This document shows, one piece after another, positions 43,775-53,312 of a stretch of 64,000 nucleotides of DNA. The stretch's first letter is position 1, and the number at the start of each line of letters is the position of its first letter. The position numbers were made by a program, and so were the translations under genes. Location of the stretch: the NCBI RefSeq assembly GCF_001428845.1, contig NZ_LMIU01000025.1, positions 63,435-127,434 of the forward strand, written 5' to 3'. Origin of the DNA: Achromobacter sp. Root83. GTDB taxonomy: Bacteria; Pseudomonadota; Gammaproteobacteria; Burkholderiales; Burkholderiaceae_B. Under the pieces are notes generated by a model. It saw only the letters and a list, made by a program, of their open reading frames with translations. It searched no databases and had not been told where the DNA came from.

Positions 43775-43880
43775 GGCATGGGGACAGTTGGCGACGCCCT
43801 CCATTCTATCTGCTGGCTTCCCGATGGCTCCATCTACGGGTAATCCCCGGCGTTGACGTCCCCATTCTTGCCTGCTTAAA

Positions 43881-43910
43881 TGTACGTACAACTTTTTAAG
43901 AGCGTACATC
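43881..43910. promoter_or_regulatory. candidate operator for the GntR/UTRA regulator
   Basis: TGTACGTACA (43881-43890) is a perfect palindrome; a further half-site GTACAT lies at 43904-43909, next to the start codon at 43912. HutC-subgroup proteins typically bind short TGTA/TACA-type palindromes. Binding near the start codon of the operon would block its expression. Confidence 0.6.
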
Positions 43911-43911
43911 T

Positions 43912-45267
43912 ATGCCAGTCTCCGTGCTCGAATCCAGCCTGTTCAAAGACATGTTCGGCACCGCCGCCATGCGCGCCGTGTTCGATGACGCCGCCACCGT
44001 GCGGCGCTATGTGGACACCGAAGTGGCGCTGGCCCGCGTGCAGGGCCGGCTGGGCGTCATCCCGCCCGCGGCGGCCGGCGCGATCGAGGCCCGCGCCGAC
44101 GCGGCCGCCATCGACATGGACGAATTGCGCGCCGAAACCGAAATCGTCGGCTACCCCATTCTGCCGCTGGTGCACCAACTGTCACGGATGTGCGGAGCGG
44201 AAGGCGAATACCTGCACTGGGGCGCCACCACGCAAGACATCATGGACACCGCCACGGTGCTGCAGGTGCGCGATGCGCTGCGGATCATCGAGGACGACCT
44301 GGCCGCGCTGGACGGCATCCTGGACAACCTGGCGCTGCGGTACCGCGACGCGCCGATGGCAGGCCGGACGCATCTTCAGCACGCCTTGCCGATCACGTTT
44401 GGCTACAAGGCCGCCGTGTGGCTGCTGATGGTGCGCCGGCATCGCGAGCGCCTGGCGCAGTTGCGCCCGCGCGTGCTGATCGGACAGTTCGGCGGCGCCG
44501 CCGGCACCCTGGCATCGTTGGGAGACCAGGGGCTGGCGGTCCATGCCGCCTTGATGCAGGAGCTGGACCTGGGCGCCACGCCCATCACCTGGCACGTGGC
44601 GCGCGACGGCCTTGCGGAAACGGTGCAATTCCTGGCGCTGGTGGCGGGATCGCTGGGCAAGATCGCCGTGGACATCATGCTGATGATGACCAACGAACTG
44701 GGCGAAGCCTTCGAGCCCTTCGTGAAGGGCCGCGGCGCCTCCAGCACCATGCCGCAAAAGCGCAATCCGATTTCTTGCGAGCTGATGTGGAGCGCGTCCA
44801 AGACCGTCCGCCAGCACGCGGGACTGGCGCTGGACGCCATGCTGCAAGACTTCGAACGCGCCACGGGCCCGTGGCATGTGGAATGGTCGGCCGTGCCGGA
44901 AGCCTTCGTGCTGACGGCGGGCGCCTTGCACCAGGCCCGCTTCATGCTGGGAGGACTGGAAGTGGATACCGCGCGCATGGCGCGCAACCTGGACCTGTCC
45001 GGCGGACTGATCGTGGCCGAGGCCGTCATGATGGGGCTGGCCCCGCATATCGGCCGGCAGACCGCGCACGACGTCGTGTACGACGCCTGCCGCGCGGCGG
45101 CCACCTCGCGCCGCGGCCTGGCGGACGTCCTGAAAGAAGATGCGCGGGTAATGCAGCGCCTTGACGGCGAAGCCATCGAGCGCCTGTGCGATCCCGGCAA
45201 TTACCTCGGGGCCGCCCCCGCAATGGTGGACCGCATGCGGGCCCGCCCCTTTACCGGGCCGGCCTGA
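43912..45267 (+). CDS. aspartase/fumarase superfamily lyase (adenylosuccinate lyase / CMLE-like)
   Basis: 451 residues. HWGATTQDIMDTATVLQ holds the conserved second-region Thr/Gln/Asp, GRTHLQHALPITFGYK the catalytic-histidine region, and GASSTMPQKRNPISCE the mobile signature loop with the catalytic serine. These enzymes cleave C-N or C-O bonds to release fumarate, or in carboxymuconate cycloisomerase close a lactone. Within the family it groups by eye with the carboxymuconate cycloisomerase / ethylenediamine-disuccinate lyase type (C-terminal FTGPA tail) rather than with the housekeeping purine enzyme. The presence of a fumarase two genes downstream favours a fumarate-releasing reaction on an imported adduct. 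Confidence 0.85.
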   Translation: MPVSVLESSLFKDMFGTAAMRAVFDDAATVRRYVDTEVALARVQGRLGVIPPAAAGAIEARADAAAIDMDELRAETEIVGYPILPLVHQLSRMCGAEGEYLHWGATTQDIMDTATVLQVRDALRIIEDDLAALDGILDNLALRYRDAPMAGRTHLQHALPITFGYKAAVWLLMVRRHRERLAQLRPRVLIGQFGGAAGTLASLGDQGLAVHAALMQELDLGATPITWHVARDGLAETVQFLALVAGSLGKIAVDIMLMMTNELGEAFEPFVKGRGASSTMPQKRNPISCELMWSASKTVRQHAGLALDAMLQDFERATGPWHVEWSAVPEAFVLTAGALHQARFMLGGLEVDTARMARNLDLSGGLIVAEAVMMGLAPHIGRQTAHDVVYDACRAAATSRRGLADVLKEDARVMQRLDGEAIERLCDPGNYLGAAPAMVDRMRARPFTGPA

Positions 45268-45315
45268 ACGGCAGCCCACCCTTGACTCACAAAAAATACA
45301 GGACGGAGACTAATC

Positions 45316-46296
45316 ATGAAGCACTGGATGCCGGCACTGGCCGTGGCGGGCGCGTGCGCCCTGCCGATGGGCGCTTACGCGCAAGACAGCTACCCCACTC
45401 GGGCCATCACCTGGATCGTCCCCTTCGCCGCGGGCGGCCCGACGGATGCCATGGCGCGCAACGTCGCCAACCGCGTCGCGCAGGAACTGAAGCAGACTAT
45501 CCTGATCGAGAACGTGGGCGGAGCGGGCGGCACCATCGGCGCGGCCAAGGCCGCGAAGTCCGCGCCCGACGGCTACACATTCCTGGTCGGCCACATCGGC
45601 TACATGGCGGCGGCGCCTTCCCTGTATGCGCGCCTGCCGTACGATCCGGTCAAGGACTTCCGGGCCGTGTTCCGCTTTCCCGACACGCCGCTGGTGCTGC
45701 TGGTGGGCGAATCATCCCCCTACAAATCGGTGACCGACCTGATCGCCTTCGGCAAGCAGAACCCCGGCAAGCTGAACTTCAGCAATGCCGGCGTGGGCTC
45801 GACCTCGCACCTGGTGGCTGCCATGTTCGCCAGCCAGGCCAGCATGAACATCACCCCCGTCGCCTACAAGGGCGCCGGCCCCGCGCTGAACGATCTGATG
45901 GGCAATCAGGTGGACGCCATGTTTGACCAGACCAATACCGCCCTGCCCCAGACCAAGGGAGGCAAAGTCCGCGCGCTGGGATTGACCTCGTCTGGCCGGA
46001 TGGACCAATTCCCCGGCGTGCCCACGATGGCGGAGAAAGCCATTCCCGGCTTCCAGGTCTCTACCTGGTACGGCCTGTATGCCCCCAAGGCCACGCCGGA
46101 CGCGGTGGTGCAGACCATGTACCAGGCGTGGCAAAAGGCGCTGGCCGACCAGGCCTTCACCGGCAAGATGGCCGAGCAAGGCATACAGATGCTGCCAGCC
46201 GCGCAATACGCGCCCGCCGCGTTCCAGCAGTTCACCGCCGATGAAGGGCAACGCTGGGCGAAGGTGATCAAGGACGCGGGCATCACCCTTCAATAA
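45316..46296 (+). CDS. Bug family periplasmic substrate-binding protein
   Basis: 326 residues with a signal peptide (cleavage after GAYA). YPTRAITWIVPFAAGGPTD and IENVGGAGGTIGAAKA are the Bug motifs, with the second loop changed from the common NRPGAGG to NVGGAGG, which may alter ligand choice. VAYKGAGPALNDLMGNQVD is the conserved second-lobe segment. GGACGGAG precedes the ATG. It lies between the lyase and the fumarase genes (48 and 12 bases away), so it almost surely binds the operon's growth substrate in the periplasm. Confidence 0.92.
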   Translation: MKHWMPALAVAGACALPMGAYAQDSYPTRAITWIVPFAAGGPTDAMARNVANRVAQELKQTILIENVGGAGGTIGAAKAAKSAPDGYTFLVGHIGYMAAAPSLYARLPYDPVKDFRAVFRFPDTPLVLLVGESSPYKSVTDLIAFGKQNPGKLNFSNAGVGSTSHLVAAMFASQASMNITPVAYKGAGPALNDLMGNQVDAMFDQTNTALPQTKGGKVRALGLTSSGRMDQFPGVPTMAEKAIPGFQVSTWYGLYAPKATPDAVVQTMYQAWQKALADQAFTGKMAEQGIQMLPAAQYAPAAFQQFTADEGQRWAKVIKDAGITLQ

Positions 46297-46308
46297 GGAC
46301 AGACGATC

Positions 46309-47820
46309 ATGCGCGCCGTGCTAGCCGCTGACATCGAAACCAGCATCGCCGATGCGTTGCAGTCCATCAGCCACACGCATCCGGCGGACTTCGTGCAGGC
46401 CTTGAAAGCGGCGCATGCCCGCGAGAGCAAGGGGCCCGCCCGCCATGCGCTGCTGCAATTGCTGGTCAACAGCCGGCTCAGCGCGCAGGCACGGCGCCCG
46501 GTCTGCCAAGATACCGGCGTCGTGCACGTCTACGCCAGGATAGGCATGGATCTGCGCATCCGCCACGACGGACCGGGGCCCACGCCCAGCTTGCAGACGC
46601 TGGCCAACCGCGCCGTGGCGCGCGCCTACGGCTGTCCTGGGAACCCCTTGCGCGCGTCCATGATCCGGGATCCGCTGGACGCCCGGCGCAACACCGGCGA
46701 CAACACGCCAGCCATCGTGCAAGTGGAGATGGTCGAAGGCGATGGGCTCACGTTGACCGTCGTCGCCAAGGGCGGCGGCGGCGATGTCAAAACGCGCTAC
46801 GCCATGCTCAATCCCAGCGACTCCGTGGCGGACTGGGTCTTGTCGCAACTGCCCGGCATGGGCGCGGGATGGTGCCCGCCCGGCGTACTCGGCCTGGGCG
46901 TCGGCGGCTCGCCGGAACAGGCCGTCGCCCTGGCCAAGCGCGCGCTATTCCATCCCATCGATATGCCGGCCCTGCTGGAACGCGGCGCGGTCACGGCGGA
47001 AGAACGGCTGCGGATCGACGTCTACCAACGCGTCAACGCGCTAGGCATCGGTGCGCAGGGCCTGGGCGGCGACACGACGGTGCTCGATGTGAAAGTCGCC
47101 ACCGCGGCCTCGCACGCGGCATTGCTGCCCGTGGCGCTGGTGCCCAACTGCGCCGCCACCCGCTTCGTAACCTTCGACATGCCCGCCGCGGGACCCGCCG
47201 CGCTCCCGCCTCCGGACCCCGCGACGTGGGACGGCATCCCGGACGCCCTGCCCGCGCAGGAGGGTATCCGGGTGAACCTGGACGCCCTCACCCAAGCCGA
47301 GGTCTCGGCGTGGGCCGCCGGCGACACGCTGCTCCTGTCCGGCAAGCTGCTGACCGGACGCGATGCCGCCCACAAGCGCATGGCCGACCTCCTGGACCGG
47401 GGTCAGCCCTTGCCGGTGCCGCTGCGCGGACGCACGCTGTATTACGTTGGACCGGTGGACCCCGTGGACGGCGAAGCCGTCGGTCCGGCAGGCCCCACCA
47501 CCGCCACCCGCATGGACAAGTTCCTGCCGCAGTTGCTGGCGCAAACCGGGCTGCTGGCAACCATCGGCAAGGCCGAACGCGGTCCCCAGGCCATTGACGC
47601 CATCAAGCAACATGGCGCTGCGTATCTCAGCGCGGTGGGCGGCGCCGCCTATCTGGTGGCCCGCACGGTGCGGTCGGCGCGCGTGGTGGCCTTTGCCGAT
47701 CTGGGCATGGAGGCCATCTATGAATTCGAAGTTCAGGACATGCCGGTAACGGTGGCGGTCGACGCGCGTGGCCGCAGCGTGCATGCCGTGTTCCCGGTCC
47801 GGACGGTGCCGCCGGCCTGA
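46309..47820 (+). CDS. class I (iron-sulfur) fumarate hydratase family protein
   Basis: 503 residues with both alpha and beta parts in one chain, as in FumA. Three cysteines are placed as [4Fe-4S] ligands: PVCQDTGVV, GAGWCPPGVLG and LVPNCAATR. KGGGGDVKTRYAML corresponds to the KGGGSxNK substrate loop, and GPTTATRMDKFLPQLL in the C-terminal part is the family signature normally reading GPTTxxRMD. It should interconvert fumarate and malate, or a tartrate-like analogue, in the cytoplasm. As third gene of the lyase - Bug operon it would channel released fumarate into the citric acid cycle. Confidence 0.88.
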   Translation: MRAVLAADIETSIADALQSISHTHPADFVQALKAAHARESKGPARHALLQLLVNSRLSAQARRPVCQDTGVVHVYARIGMDLRIRHDGPGPTPSLQTLANRAVARAYGCPGNPLRASMIRDPLDARRNTGDNTPAIVQVEMVEGDGLTLTVVAKGGGGDVKTRYAMLNPSDSVADWVLSQLPGMGAGWCPPGVLGLGVGGSPEQAVALAKRALFHPIDMPALLERGAVTAEERLRIDVYQRVNALGIGAQGLGGDTTVLDVKVATAASHAALLPVALVPNCAATRFVTFDMPAAGPAALPPPDPATWDGIPDALPAQEGIRVNLDALTQAEVSAWAAGDTLLLSGKLLTGRDAAHKRMADLLDRGQPLPVPLRGRTLYYVGPVDPVDGEAVGPAGPTTATRMDKFLPQLLAQTGLLATIGKAERGPQAIDAIKQHGAAYLSAVGGAAYLVARTVRSARVVAFADLGMEAIYEFEVQDMPVTVAVDARGRSVHAVFPVRTVPPA

Positions 47821-47833
47821 ACGCAATGGCGGG

Positions 47834-48100
47834 TCATTTTCCGAAGGCGCGGCGCAAGCGTTCGAGTTCGGCCAGATTCAGGCGTTTCGCTTCCTGTTCG
47901 GCATAGTCCCGTTCGCCGCTCTCGTAGGCGCCCTTGTACAGGCATTTGCTGCGATTGGCCTTGCATTCCTGGCTCTTGGCGGCGGAAGTTACCTTGGGGC
48001 TGGTAGACGCCTCCGGCTTGCTCGATGTCGACGAGCAGCCGGCGGCAATCGCGGTCAGCAACAGCACCGCACCGCAGCGGCTCAGCGTTCGTATGGACAT
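47834..48100 (-). CDS. small outer-membrane-type lipoprotein
   Basis: 88 residues. A hydrophobic signal ending in the lipobox AIAAGCSS gives a lipidated cysteine near residue 22; the +2 residue is Ser, which favours outer-membrane sorting. The mature part has a Ser/Thr-rich linker, a cysteine pair (ECKANRSKCLYKG) and a charged helix (RDYAEQEAKRLNLAELERL). I do not recognise a family; small proteins of this kind are common in Alcaligenaceae. It is convergent with the fumarase gene (13-base gap). Confidence 0.75.
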   Translation of the reverse strand: MSIRTLSRCGAVLLLTAIAAGCSSTSSKPEASTSPKVTSAAKSQECKANRSKCLYKGAYESGERDYAEQEAKRLNLAELERLRRAFGK

Positions 48101-48198
48101 TTTCCTAACCCTTGCATAGTGCTATAGCTTTTTTATAGCAAACCTTCGAGGGAAAAGACGTTCCAAGTGGTAGCAGGCGAAGATTGGCAAGACCTCTT

Positions 48199-49212
48199 CT
48201 ATGCCGCGTCCCCCTGCTGCGACTTGGCGGCCGCAACCGAGGCTTCGCGCGGCAGCGCCACGCCATTCTTCACCGCCAGGATCTCGGCCATCACGCTTAC
48301 GGCGATTTCGGCGGGCGTCTTGCTGCCGATGTAGAGCCCGACCGGAGCGTGCAGACGTTCCAGCGACTGCTCGGTTTCATTGAAATGCTCGATCAGCCGC
48401 TGCCTGCGGCTATCGGTGTTGCGGCGCGAACCGATGGCGCCCACGTAGAACGCCGGACTGTGCAGCGCCTCCAGCAGGGCCAGATCGTCGAGCTTTGGGT
48501 CGTGGCTGAGGGCCACGATGCAGGTTCGGCTGTCGGCGCGCAGGGCGCGGACGGCATCGTCGGGCATCTCCGTCGTGATCTGCACGCCCGGCACCGACCA
48601 GGCGCTCAGATACTCGTCGCGCGGATCGCAGACCGTGACCGCGAAATCGTTGAACAGGGCCATGGTGGCGACGTACTCGGCCAGCGCGCCCGCGCCGATG
48701 AGCAGCATCCGGAATTGGGGACCCAGCGTGCTGGACAGGGTTGCGCCGTCAAAGCGCAGGGCTTCAGGCGCCTGGGCGGGCTCCAGTGTCACGGCCCCGG
48801 TAACGCAATCCACCGTGCGCTGGACAAGCCGGCCCGATTCCAGCTGCCGCACCAGCGCATCCAGCGCGGCAAAGCCGGGACGGAACTCCAGCAGCAATTC
48901 CAGCGTGCCGCCGCAGGGCAGGCCAAAACGGTGCGCTTCGTCCGCATTGACGCCGTAACGCACCAACTGGGGCGCCGCCACCGGAATGCCCGCGCCGCCA
49001 TGCAGCCGCGTATGGCGGTATATCAGATCGTCCTCGATGCAGCCGCCCGAAACCGACCCCACGCAACGCCCATCTTCCCGCAACGCCATCATGGAACCGA
49101 CGGGCCGGGGCGACGAGCCCCAGGTTTTCACCACGGTGGCGAGCAGCAACGCGTCCCCATTGCCGCACCAGTCCCGGGCGGCGCGCAACACGCGCACATC
49201 AACGCTTTCCAT
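48199..49212 (-). CDS. XdhC/CoxI family molybdenum-hydroxylase maturation factor
   Basis: 337 residues. The N-terminal XdhC_CoxI domain has WGSSPRPVGSMMA and SVSGGCIEDDLIYR (cysteine-containing loop that binds the molybdopterin cofactor). The C-terminal Rossmann domain has MLLIGAGALAEYVATMA and VALSHDPKLDDLALLEAL. Such proteins sulfurate and insert the molybdenum cofactor into xanthine-dehydrogenase-type enzymes. It is the last gene of a four-gene operon (two enzyme subunits, nucleotidyltransferase, XdhC), with a 15-base gap to the previous gene. Confidence 0.9.
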   Translation of the reverse strand: MESVDVRVLRAARDWCGNGDALLLATVVKTWGSSPRPVGSMMALREDGRCVGSVSGGCIEDDLIYRHTRLHGGAGIPVAAPQLVRYGVNADEAHRFGLPCGGTLELLLEFRPGFAALDALVRQLESGRLVQRTVDCVTGAVTLEPAQAPEALRFDGATLSSTLGPQFRMLLIGAGALAEYVATMALFNDFAVTVCDPRDEYLSAWSVPGVQITTEMPDDAVRALRADSRTCIVALSHDPKLDDLALLEALHSPAFYVGAIGSRRNTDSRRQRLIEHFNETEQSLERLHAPVGLYIGSKTPAEIAVSVMAEILAVKNGVALPREASVAAAKSQQGDAA

Positions 49213-49227
49213 GCAATGGACTCCCTA

Positions 49228-49815
49228 TCATGAATGGCGGTCCGCAAGCAGCGCTTCGGCCCGCGCCAGGTCTTCCAGCGTGTCGATGTCCGCCACGACG
49301 CCCGGATCGTTCAAAGACAGCATCCGCGCCGTGCCGGCCTGGCGGTGCGCGCGCACGATGGACGCCGCCCCCGTGTCGCCGCTCAGCGCTGCCAGCGCCG
49401 CGTAGCAGCCCGCGCCAAAACCAACCGGATGACCTTGACGGCCGTTCCAGAACGGCACCACGACGGGATTCGAAGCCAGTTCGCCCGCCACTTCCCGCAG
49501 GCTGTCCGCGCGGACCAGCGGCAGATCGCCGGGCAGGATCAGCCACCCCGCCGCAAGCGGCGTGCCCCGCACGCCGCTTGCGATGGAATCGCCCATCCCG
49601 GGAATGGCGCCCGACGCGGCGCCCGACGTGACGCCATCGGGGCGCACGACATGCCACGGCAGCCCGGATCCGGCCACAGTGCGCAGCACGCGCTCCAGCA
49701 CCGTCACGCCGCCCAGTTGGGCATCGAGCTTGTGCGTGGCGCCGCCCGATTCCCGGAAGCGCTCGCCCCTGCCCGCGGCCAGCACGATCACGGTGGGTAA
49801 TGCCGCTTGCTGCAT
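49228..49815 (-). CDS. MobA/MocA-like nucleotidyltransferase for molybdenum cofactor
   Basis: 195 residues from ATG 49815. TVIVLAAGRGERFRESGG is the NTP-binding loop, and WLILPGDLPLVRADSL contains the metal-binding aspartate. HPVGFGAGCYAALAALSGD is the family C-terminal motif. MocA proteins attach CMP (MobA attaches GMP) to molybdopterin; the hydroxylase family here normally uses the CMP form (MCD), so MocA is the more likely activity. It is between the large subunit gene (gap of seven bases) and xdhC. Confidence 0.87.
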   Translation of the reverse strand: MQQAALPTVIVLAAGRGERFRESGGATHKLDAQLGGVTVLERVLRTVAGSGLPWHVVRPDGVTSGAASGAIPGMGDSIASGVRGTPLAAGWLILPGDLPLVRADSLREVAGELASNPVVVPFWNGRQGHPVGFGAGCYAALAALSGDTGAASIVRAHRQAGTARMLSLNDPGVVADIDTLEDLARAEALLADRHS

Positions 49816-49822
49816 GGCCGGC

Positions 49823-52117
49823 CTACGCCACCGTGCGCACGGGCAGGCTGCGCACGCGCTTGCCCGTGGCCGCAAAAATCGCGTTGCACAGCGCCGGCGC
49901 CACGGGCGGCACGGGCGGCTCGCCCACCCCGCCCGGCGGCAAGGCGTGGTCGTCATTCACCAGATGCGTGCGGATCTCGCGCGGCGACGCATGGTGGCGC
50001 AGCACTTCATAGTCGTGGAAATTGCTTTGCTTGACCCGGCCCTTTTCGAACGTGATCTCGCCCACCAGCGCCAGGCTCAGTCCCATGATGGCGCCGCCTT
50101 CCATCTGGGCGCGGATGCGCTCCGGATTGATCTGCGGACCGCAGTCCATCGCCATGTCCACCGCCACTACCCGCACTTCTCCTTTGGCGTCGACCGCCAC
50201 TTCGACCACGGTCGCCGTATAGCTCATGAAGCTGTAGCAGAACGCCAGGCCCAGCCCGTGCCCCTTGGGCAGCTCGCGGCCCCAGCCCGCCCCGCGCGCG
50301 GCGGCTTCGATCACGCCGCGCAGGCGGCCGGTGTCATAGGGATAGCGTTCGGGCGATTCGGTGTAGTTCCAGGAATCGCCCATCGTGCCCGGGTCGATCT
50401 TGCGCGCGGGCCCGATCAGATCCAGCGCGAACTGCTTGTGGTCCTGGCCCGCGCGGTGCGCGAGTTCCGCGATGAAGCACTGCGCGGCGAAGGCATGGGG
50501 AATATTGGCGACCGAACGGAACCAGCCGATGCGCGCATGGGCGGCAACCTCCGCCGTTTCCACCCGCACATTCTGGACCACGTAGGGCATGTTGATGGCC
50601 GACATCGCGGACTCGAACATCTGCTGCCCCTTCGCCCCGTCGGAGAACAGCGAGGCGATCGTGGGCGACGCGCTGCGATGCAGCCAGGACCGCATCTTGC
50701 CGTCCTGGCCGATGACCGACTCCAGGCGCTCTACCGACACGGTGTGCAGGTAATCGTGGTGGATGTCGTCCTCGCGCGTCCAAACGAGCTTGACGGGCGT
50801 GCCTTCGGGCATGGCCTGCGCCACGATGGCGGCCTCGTCGACGAAGTCGGGTTTGGACTTCCGGCCAAAGCCGCCGCCAAGCAGCAGCACGTTTACCTTG
50901 ACGTCCTCGGGCTTGAGCTTCAACCGCCCGGCCACGGCGCCCTGCGCCGCCACGGGATTCTGGATAGACGTCCAGACCTCGGCGCGCCCGGCCTGGATCC
51001 GCACCGTGGCCACCGGCGTCTCCATCGACGCATGCGCCAGGTGCGGCACGTAGTATTCCGCGGCGTATCGCTCGGCCTCGGGCGCCTGCGCCCAGGCTTG
51101 CGGCGCATCGCCTTCATCGCGCATCACCTTGCCCGGCTTGCGTGAGGCCGCCTCCAGGGTCTGCCGGTAGGCCGCCGAGTCATAAGCGCCGTTGGGGCCG
51201 TCGTCCCATTCCAATTCCAGCGCCGCGCGGCCCTGCATCGCCGACCACGTATTGCGCGCCACCACCGCCACGCCGCCCAGCGGTTGAAACGCCGGCGCGC
51301 CGCTCATGGCCGGAATCTGCACCACCTTGATCACGCCGGGTATGGCCAATGCCTTGGCGCTGTCCACGCGGCGAAGCTTGCCGCCCACCACCGGCGGACG
51401 CGCCACCACGGCGTAGACCATGCCGGGCAGGCGCATGTCCATGCCGTAAATAGCCTGGCCCTTGCCGATGTCGGCCAGGTCCACCATCCGCACCTGGCTC
51501 TTGCCGGTGAAGCGGAACTCGGCGGGTGTCTTGAGCTTGAGCGCGTCGCCCTTGGGCACGGGCAGCCCGGCCGCATCGGCCGCCACCTCGCCATAGCCCA
51601 GCCGGCGTCCGGTGGGTGTGTGCACGATCTCGTGCTGCACCGCGCGGACCTCGGCCACCGGCACCGACCAGCGGGCGGCGGCCGCCGCTTCGAGCATCTG
51701 GCGGGCCGAGGCGCCCACGCGGCGCATCGGCATCAGGAAGTGGCGCATGCTGCGCGAGCCGTCCACGTTCTGGTTGCCGTAGCGGGCCTCGTTGGCCTCG
51801 GCCTGCACGACCTTCACCCGCGCCCAGTCGGCTTCCAGTTCGTCGGCCACCACCATGGGCAGGCTGGTGCGCACGCCGGTTCCCATCTCGGCGCGGTGCG
51901 CCACGATGGTGACCGTGCCATCCGGCGCGATGGAGACGAAGGCCAGCGGGTCGTCGACCGTGCCGCCGGGCATGCCGTCCGCGCCATATTTCTGGGGCGC
52001 CGCGTCCGCCGCCCACACGGCGCTGACCAGGCCATTGGCCGTCACGGCCAGCGTCAGGGCCCCCAGGCCGCCTTGCAGAAAGCCCCGCCGAGTCATGTGC
52101 AGAGTGGTTGTCATCAT
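49823..52117 (-). CDS. molybdopterin-binding large subunit of a xanthine dehydrogenase-family oxidoreductase (IorB-like)
   Basis: 764 residues. A twin-arginine signal ([16 protein letters not shown]) predicts export of the folded enzyme to the periplasm. Motifs of the molybdopterin domains are seen in [37 protein letters not shown] and [19 protein letters not shown]; the catalytic glutamate is in [15 protein letters not shown]. The form without separate FAD subunit, paired with a small 2Fe-2S subunit, is the isoquinoline 1-oxidoreductase / aldehyde dehydrogenase type, which passes electrons to cytochromes or quinone. The start overlaps the end of the small subunit gene (ATGA). Substrate is probably an aldehyde or N-heterocycle. 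Confidence 0.9.
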   Translation of the reverse strand: MMTTTLHMTRRGFLQGGLGALTLAVTANGLVSAVWAADAAPQKYGADGMPGGTVDDPLAFVSIAPDGTVTIVAHRAEMGTGVRTSLPMVVADELEADWARVKVVQAEANEARYGNQNVDGSRSMRHFLMPMRRVGASARQMLEAAAAARWSVPVAEVRAVQHEIVHTPTGRRLGYGEVAADAAGLPVPKGDALKLKTPAEFRFTGKSQVRMVDLADIGKGQAIYGMDMRLPGMVYAVVARPPVVGGKLRRVDSAKALAIPGVIKVVQIPAMSGAPAFQPLGGVAVVARNTWSAMQGRAALELEWDDGPNGAYDSAAYRQTLEAASRKPGKVMRDEGDAPQAWAQAPEAERYAAEYYVPHLAHASMETPVATVRIQAGRAEVWTSIQNPVAAQGAVAGRLKLKPEDVKVNVLLLGGGFGRKSKPDFVDEAAIVAQAMPEGTPVKLVWTREDDIHHDYLHTVSVERLESVIGQDGKMRSWLHRSASPTIASLFSDGAKGQQMFESAMSAINMPYVVQNVRVETAEVAAHARIGWFRSVANIPHAFAAQCFIAELAHRAGQDHKQFALDLIGPARKIDPGTMGDSWNYTESPERYPYDTGRLRGVIEAAARGAGWGRELPKGHGLGLAFCYSFMSYTATVVEVAVDAKGEVRVVAVDMAMDCGPQINPERIRAQMEGGAIMGLSLALVGEITFEKGRVKQSNFHDYEVLRHHASPREIRTHLVNDDHALPPGGVGEPPVPPVAPALCNAIFAATGKRVRSLPVRTVA

Positions 52118-52584
52118 TGACCTCCCTGCGCCAGTTGGGCAGCGGCCTGCTTGATCGCGGCGCGTATGCGCGGATAGGTGCCGCAACGGCAGATATTGCC
52201 GCTCATGGCGTCTTCGATCTGCTGTTCGGTGGGCGCGGGCGTCGCCTTCAGCAGCCCGACCGCCGTCATGATCTGCCCCGCCTGGCAATAGCCGCATTGC
52301 GCAACATTGTTCTCGACCCAGGCACGCTGCACCACCCGGCCGACGCGATCGGCCTCCATGCCTTCGATGGTCGTGATCGCATGCCCCGCCACCGCCGAGA
52401 CGGGCGTGACACAGGCGCGTATCGGCTGGCCGTCCATATGGGTGGTACAGGCCCCGCACAAGGCCATGCCGCAGCCGAACTTGGTGCCCGTCATGCCGAG
52501 CTCATCGCGCAGCACCCAAAGCAGGGGCATATCGTCGGGAACGGAAACTTCCTTGGCCTGGCCGTTGACCTGGAGTTGTGTCAT
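52114..52584 (-). CDS. 2Fe-2S small subunit of the molybdenum hydroxylase (IorA-like)
   Basis: 156 residues. The plant-type ferredoxin cluster is bound by [21 protein letters not shown], quoted here as two parts: CGMALCGAC and the later Cys of IRACV. The C-terminal helical domain holds the second 2Fe-2S cluster with [10 protein letters not shown] and [11 protein letters not shown]. It transfers electrons from the molybdenum centre in the partner large subunit. No signal peptide is present, so it would be co-exported with the Tat-tagged large subunit. AGGA lies seven bases before ATG 52584. First gene of the operon. Confidence 0.92.
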   Translation of the reverse strand: MTQLQVNGQAKEVSVPDDMPLLWVLRDELGMTGTKFGCGMALCGACTTHMDGQPIRACVTPVSAVAGHAITTIEGMEADRVGRVVQRAWVENNVAQCGYCQAGQIMTAVGLLKATPAPTEQQIEDAMSGNICRCGTYPRIRAAIKQAAAQLAQGGQ

Positions 52585-53022
52585 GGCGAAATCCTGGGTT
52601 GAGTGGACAAAGGGTGGGCGCTGGCTGGCGGGGAGAGGCATTGAAGCGCCCTCCCGGCGCAGGCCCATCATTTTCGTCAAGAAATTGAATAGTGCCCAGT
52701 TATAGCGTTTTTGCGCGCGCGCCGGCCTAGTCGGGCGATGGCCGGCCCATTTTTTCAGACACGGGCGGCTGGGGGCACGTTCGGCGATTTTCGTCGGGGA
52801 AGCGTCAATCGCGCGCTCATTTTCCGCCTCAGCCGGTGTACAAATTCATGTCGGGCCTCAAGTCACTGATCGACTGCTATTGGCCTCGGAATGGCACGGA
52901 CGAAATCGGCGTAGGAGATGAGGACGCCGCAGACGGAGTCAAGATGCCTGCAGCATTCCTGCGATTCATCGAGGAACGGATCGTCGTCTTCAGCAGCAAG
53001 CCCGCCCTCGTCCAAAACCAAA
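52585..53022. other. 438-base gap without a recognised gene
   Basis: Upstream of the molybdenum hydroxylase operon and downstream of the cold-shock gene. A plus-strand frame starting [20 protein letters not shown] (52836) is open but extends antisense through the cold-shock terminator and gene, so it is not credible as a gene. The promoter of the hydroxylase operon must be in 52.59-52.75 kb, but I see no clear hexamers. Confidence 0.4.
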
Positions 53023-53055
53023 GGGCCGAATCCAATGTTTCAAAGGATCCGGCCC
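53023..53055 (-). terminator. rho-independent terminator of the cold-shock gene
   Basis: GGGCCGAATCC pairs with GGATCCGGCCC (one mismatch) across an ~11-base loop. On the minus strand the stem is followed by TTTGGTTTTGG. It begins ~48 bases after the cold-shock gene stop codon. Confidence 0.78.
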
Positions 53056-53102
53056 CACATCCTGCTACCAAGCTGCTTGCCTTAGCGCAAGCAGCTCAGC
53101 AA

Positions 53103-53312
53103 TTAAATCGATTTGATCATGGTCGCCGTGGGACCTTTTTGGCCCTGGCCGGCGACGAACGAAACGCGCTGGTTCTCTTCAAGAGATTTGTGTCCGTCAC
53201 CCTGAATTTCAGAGTAATGGGCGAAGAGGTCTTTGCCACCCAGCTCCGGCATGATAAAGCCGAAGCCCTTGTCGTTGTTGAACCACTTCACGATACCAGT
53301 TTCAATCTTCAA
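53103..53312 (-). CDS. cold-shock domain protein (CspA family)
   Basis: 69 residues from a TTG start preceded by AGGA. Single cold-shock domain: [19 protein letters not shown] contains RNP1 (KGFGFI), and [13 protein letters not shown] contains RNP2 with the usual VFVH changed to [22 protein letters not shown] is the C-terminal strand pair. It binds single-stranded RNA and DNA as an RNA chaperone. The long untranslated leader typical of csp genes lies upstream (53313-53386). Own terminator downstream. Confidence 0.9.
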   Translation of the reverse strand: MKIETGIVKWFNNDKGFGFIMPELGGKDLFAHYSEIQGDGHKSLEENQRVSFVAGQGQKGPTATMIKSI

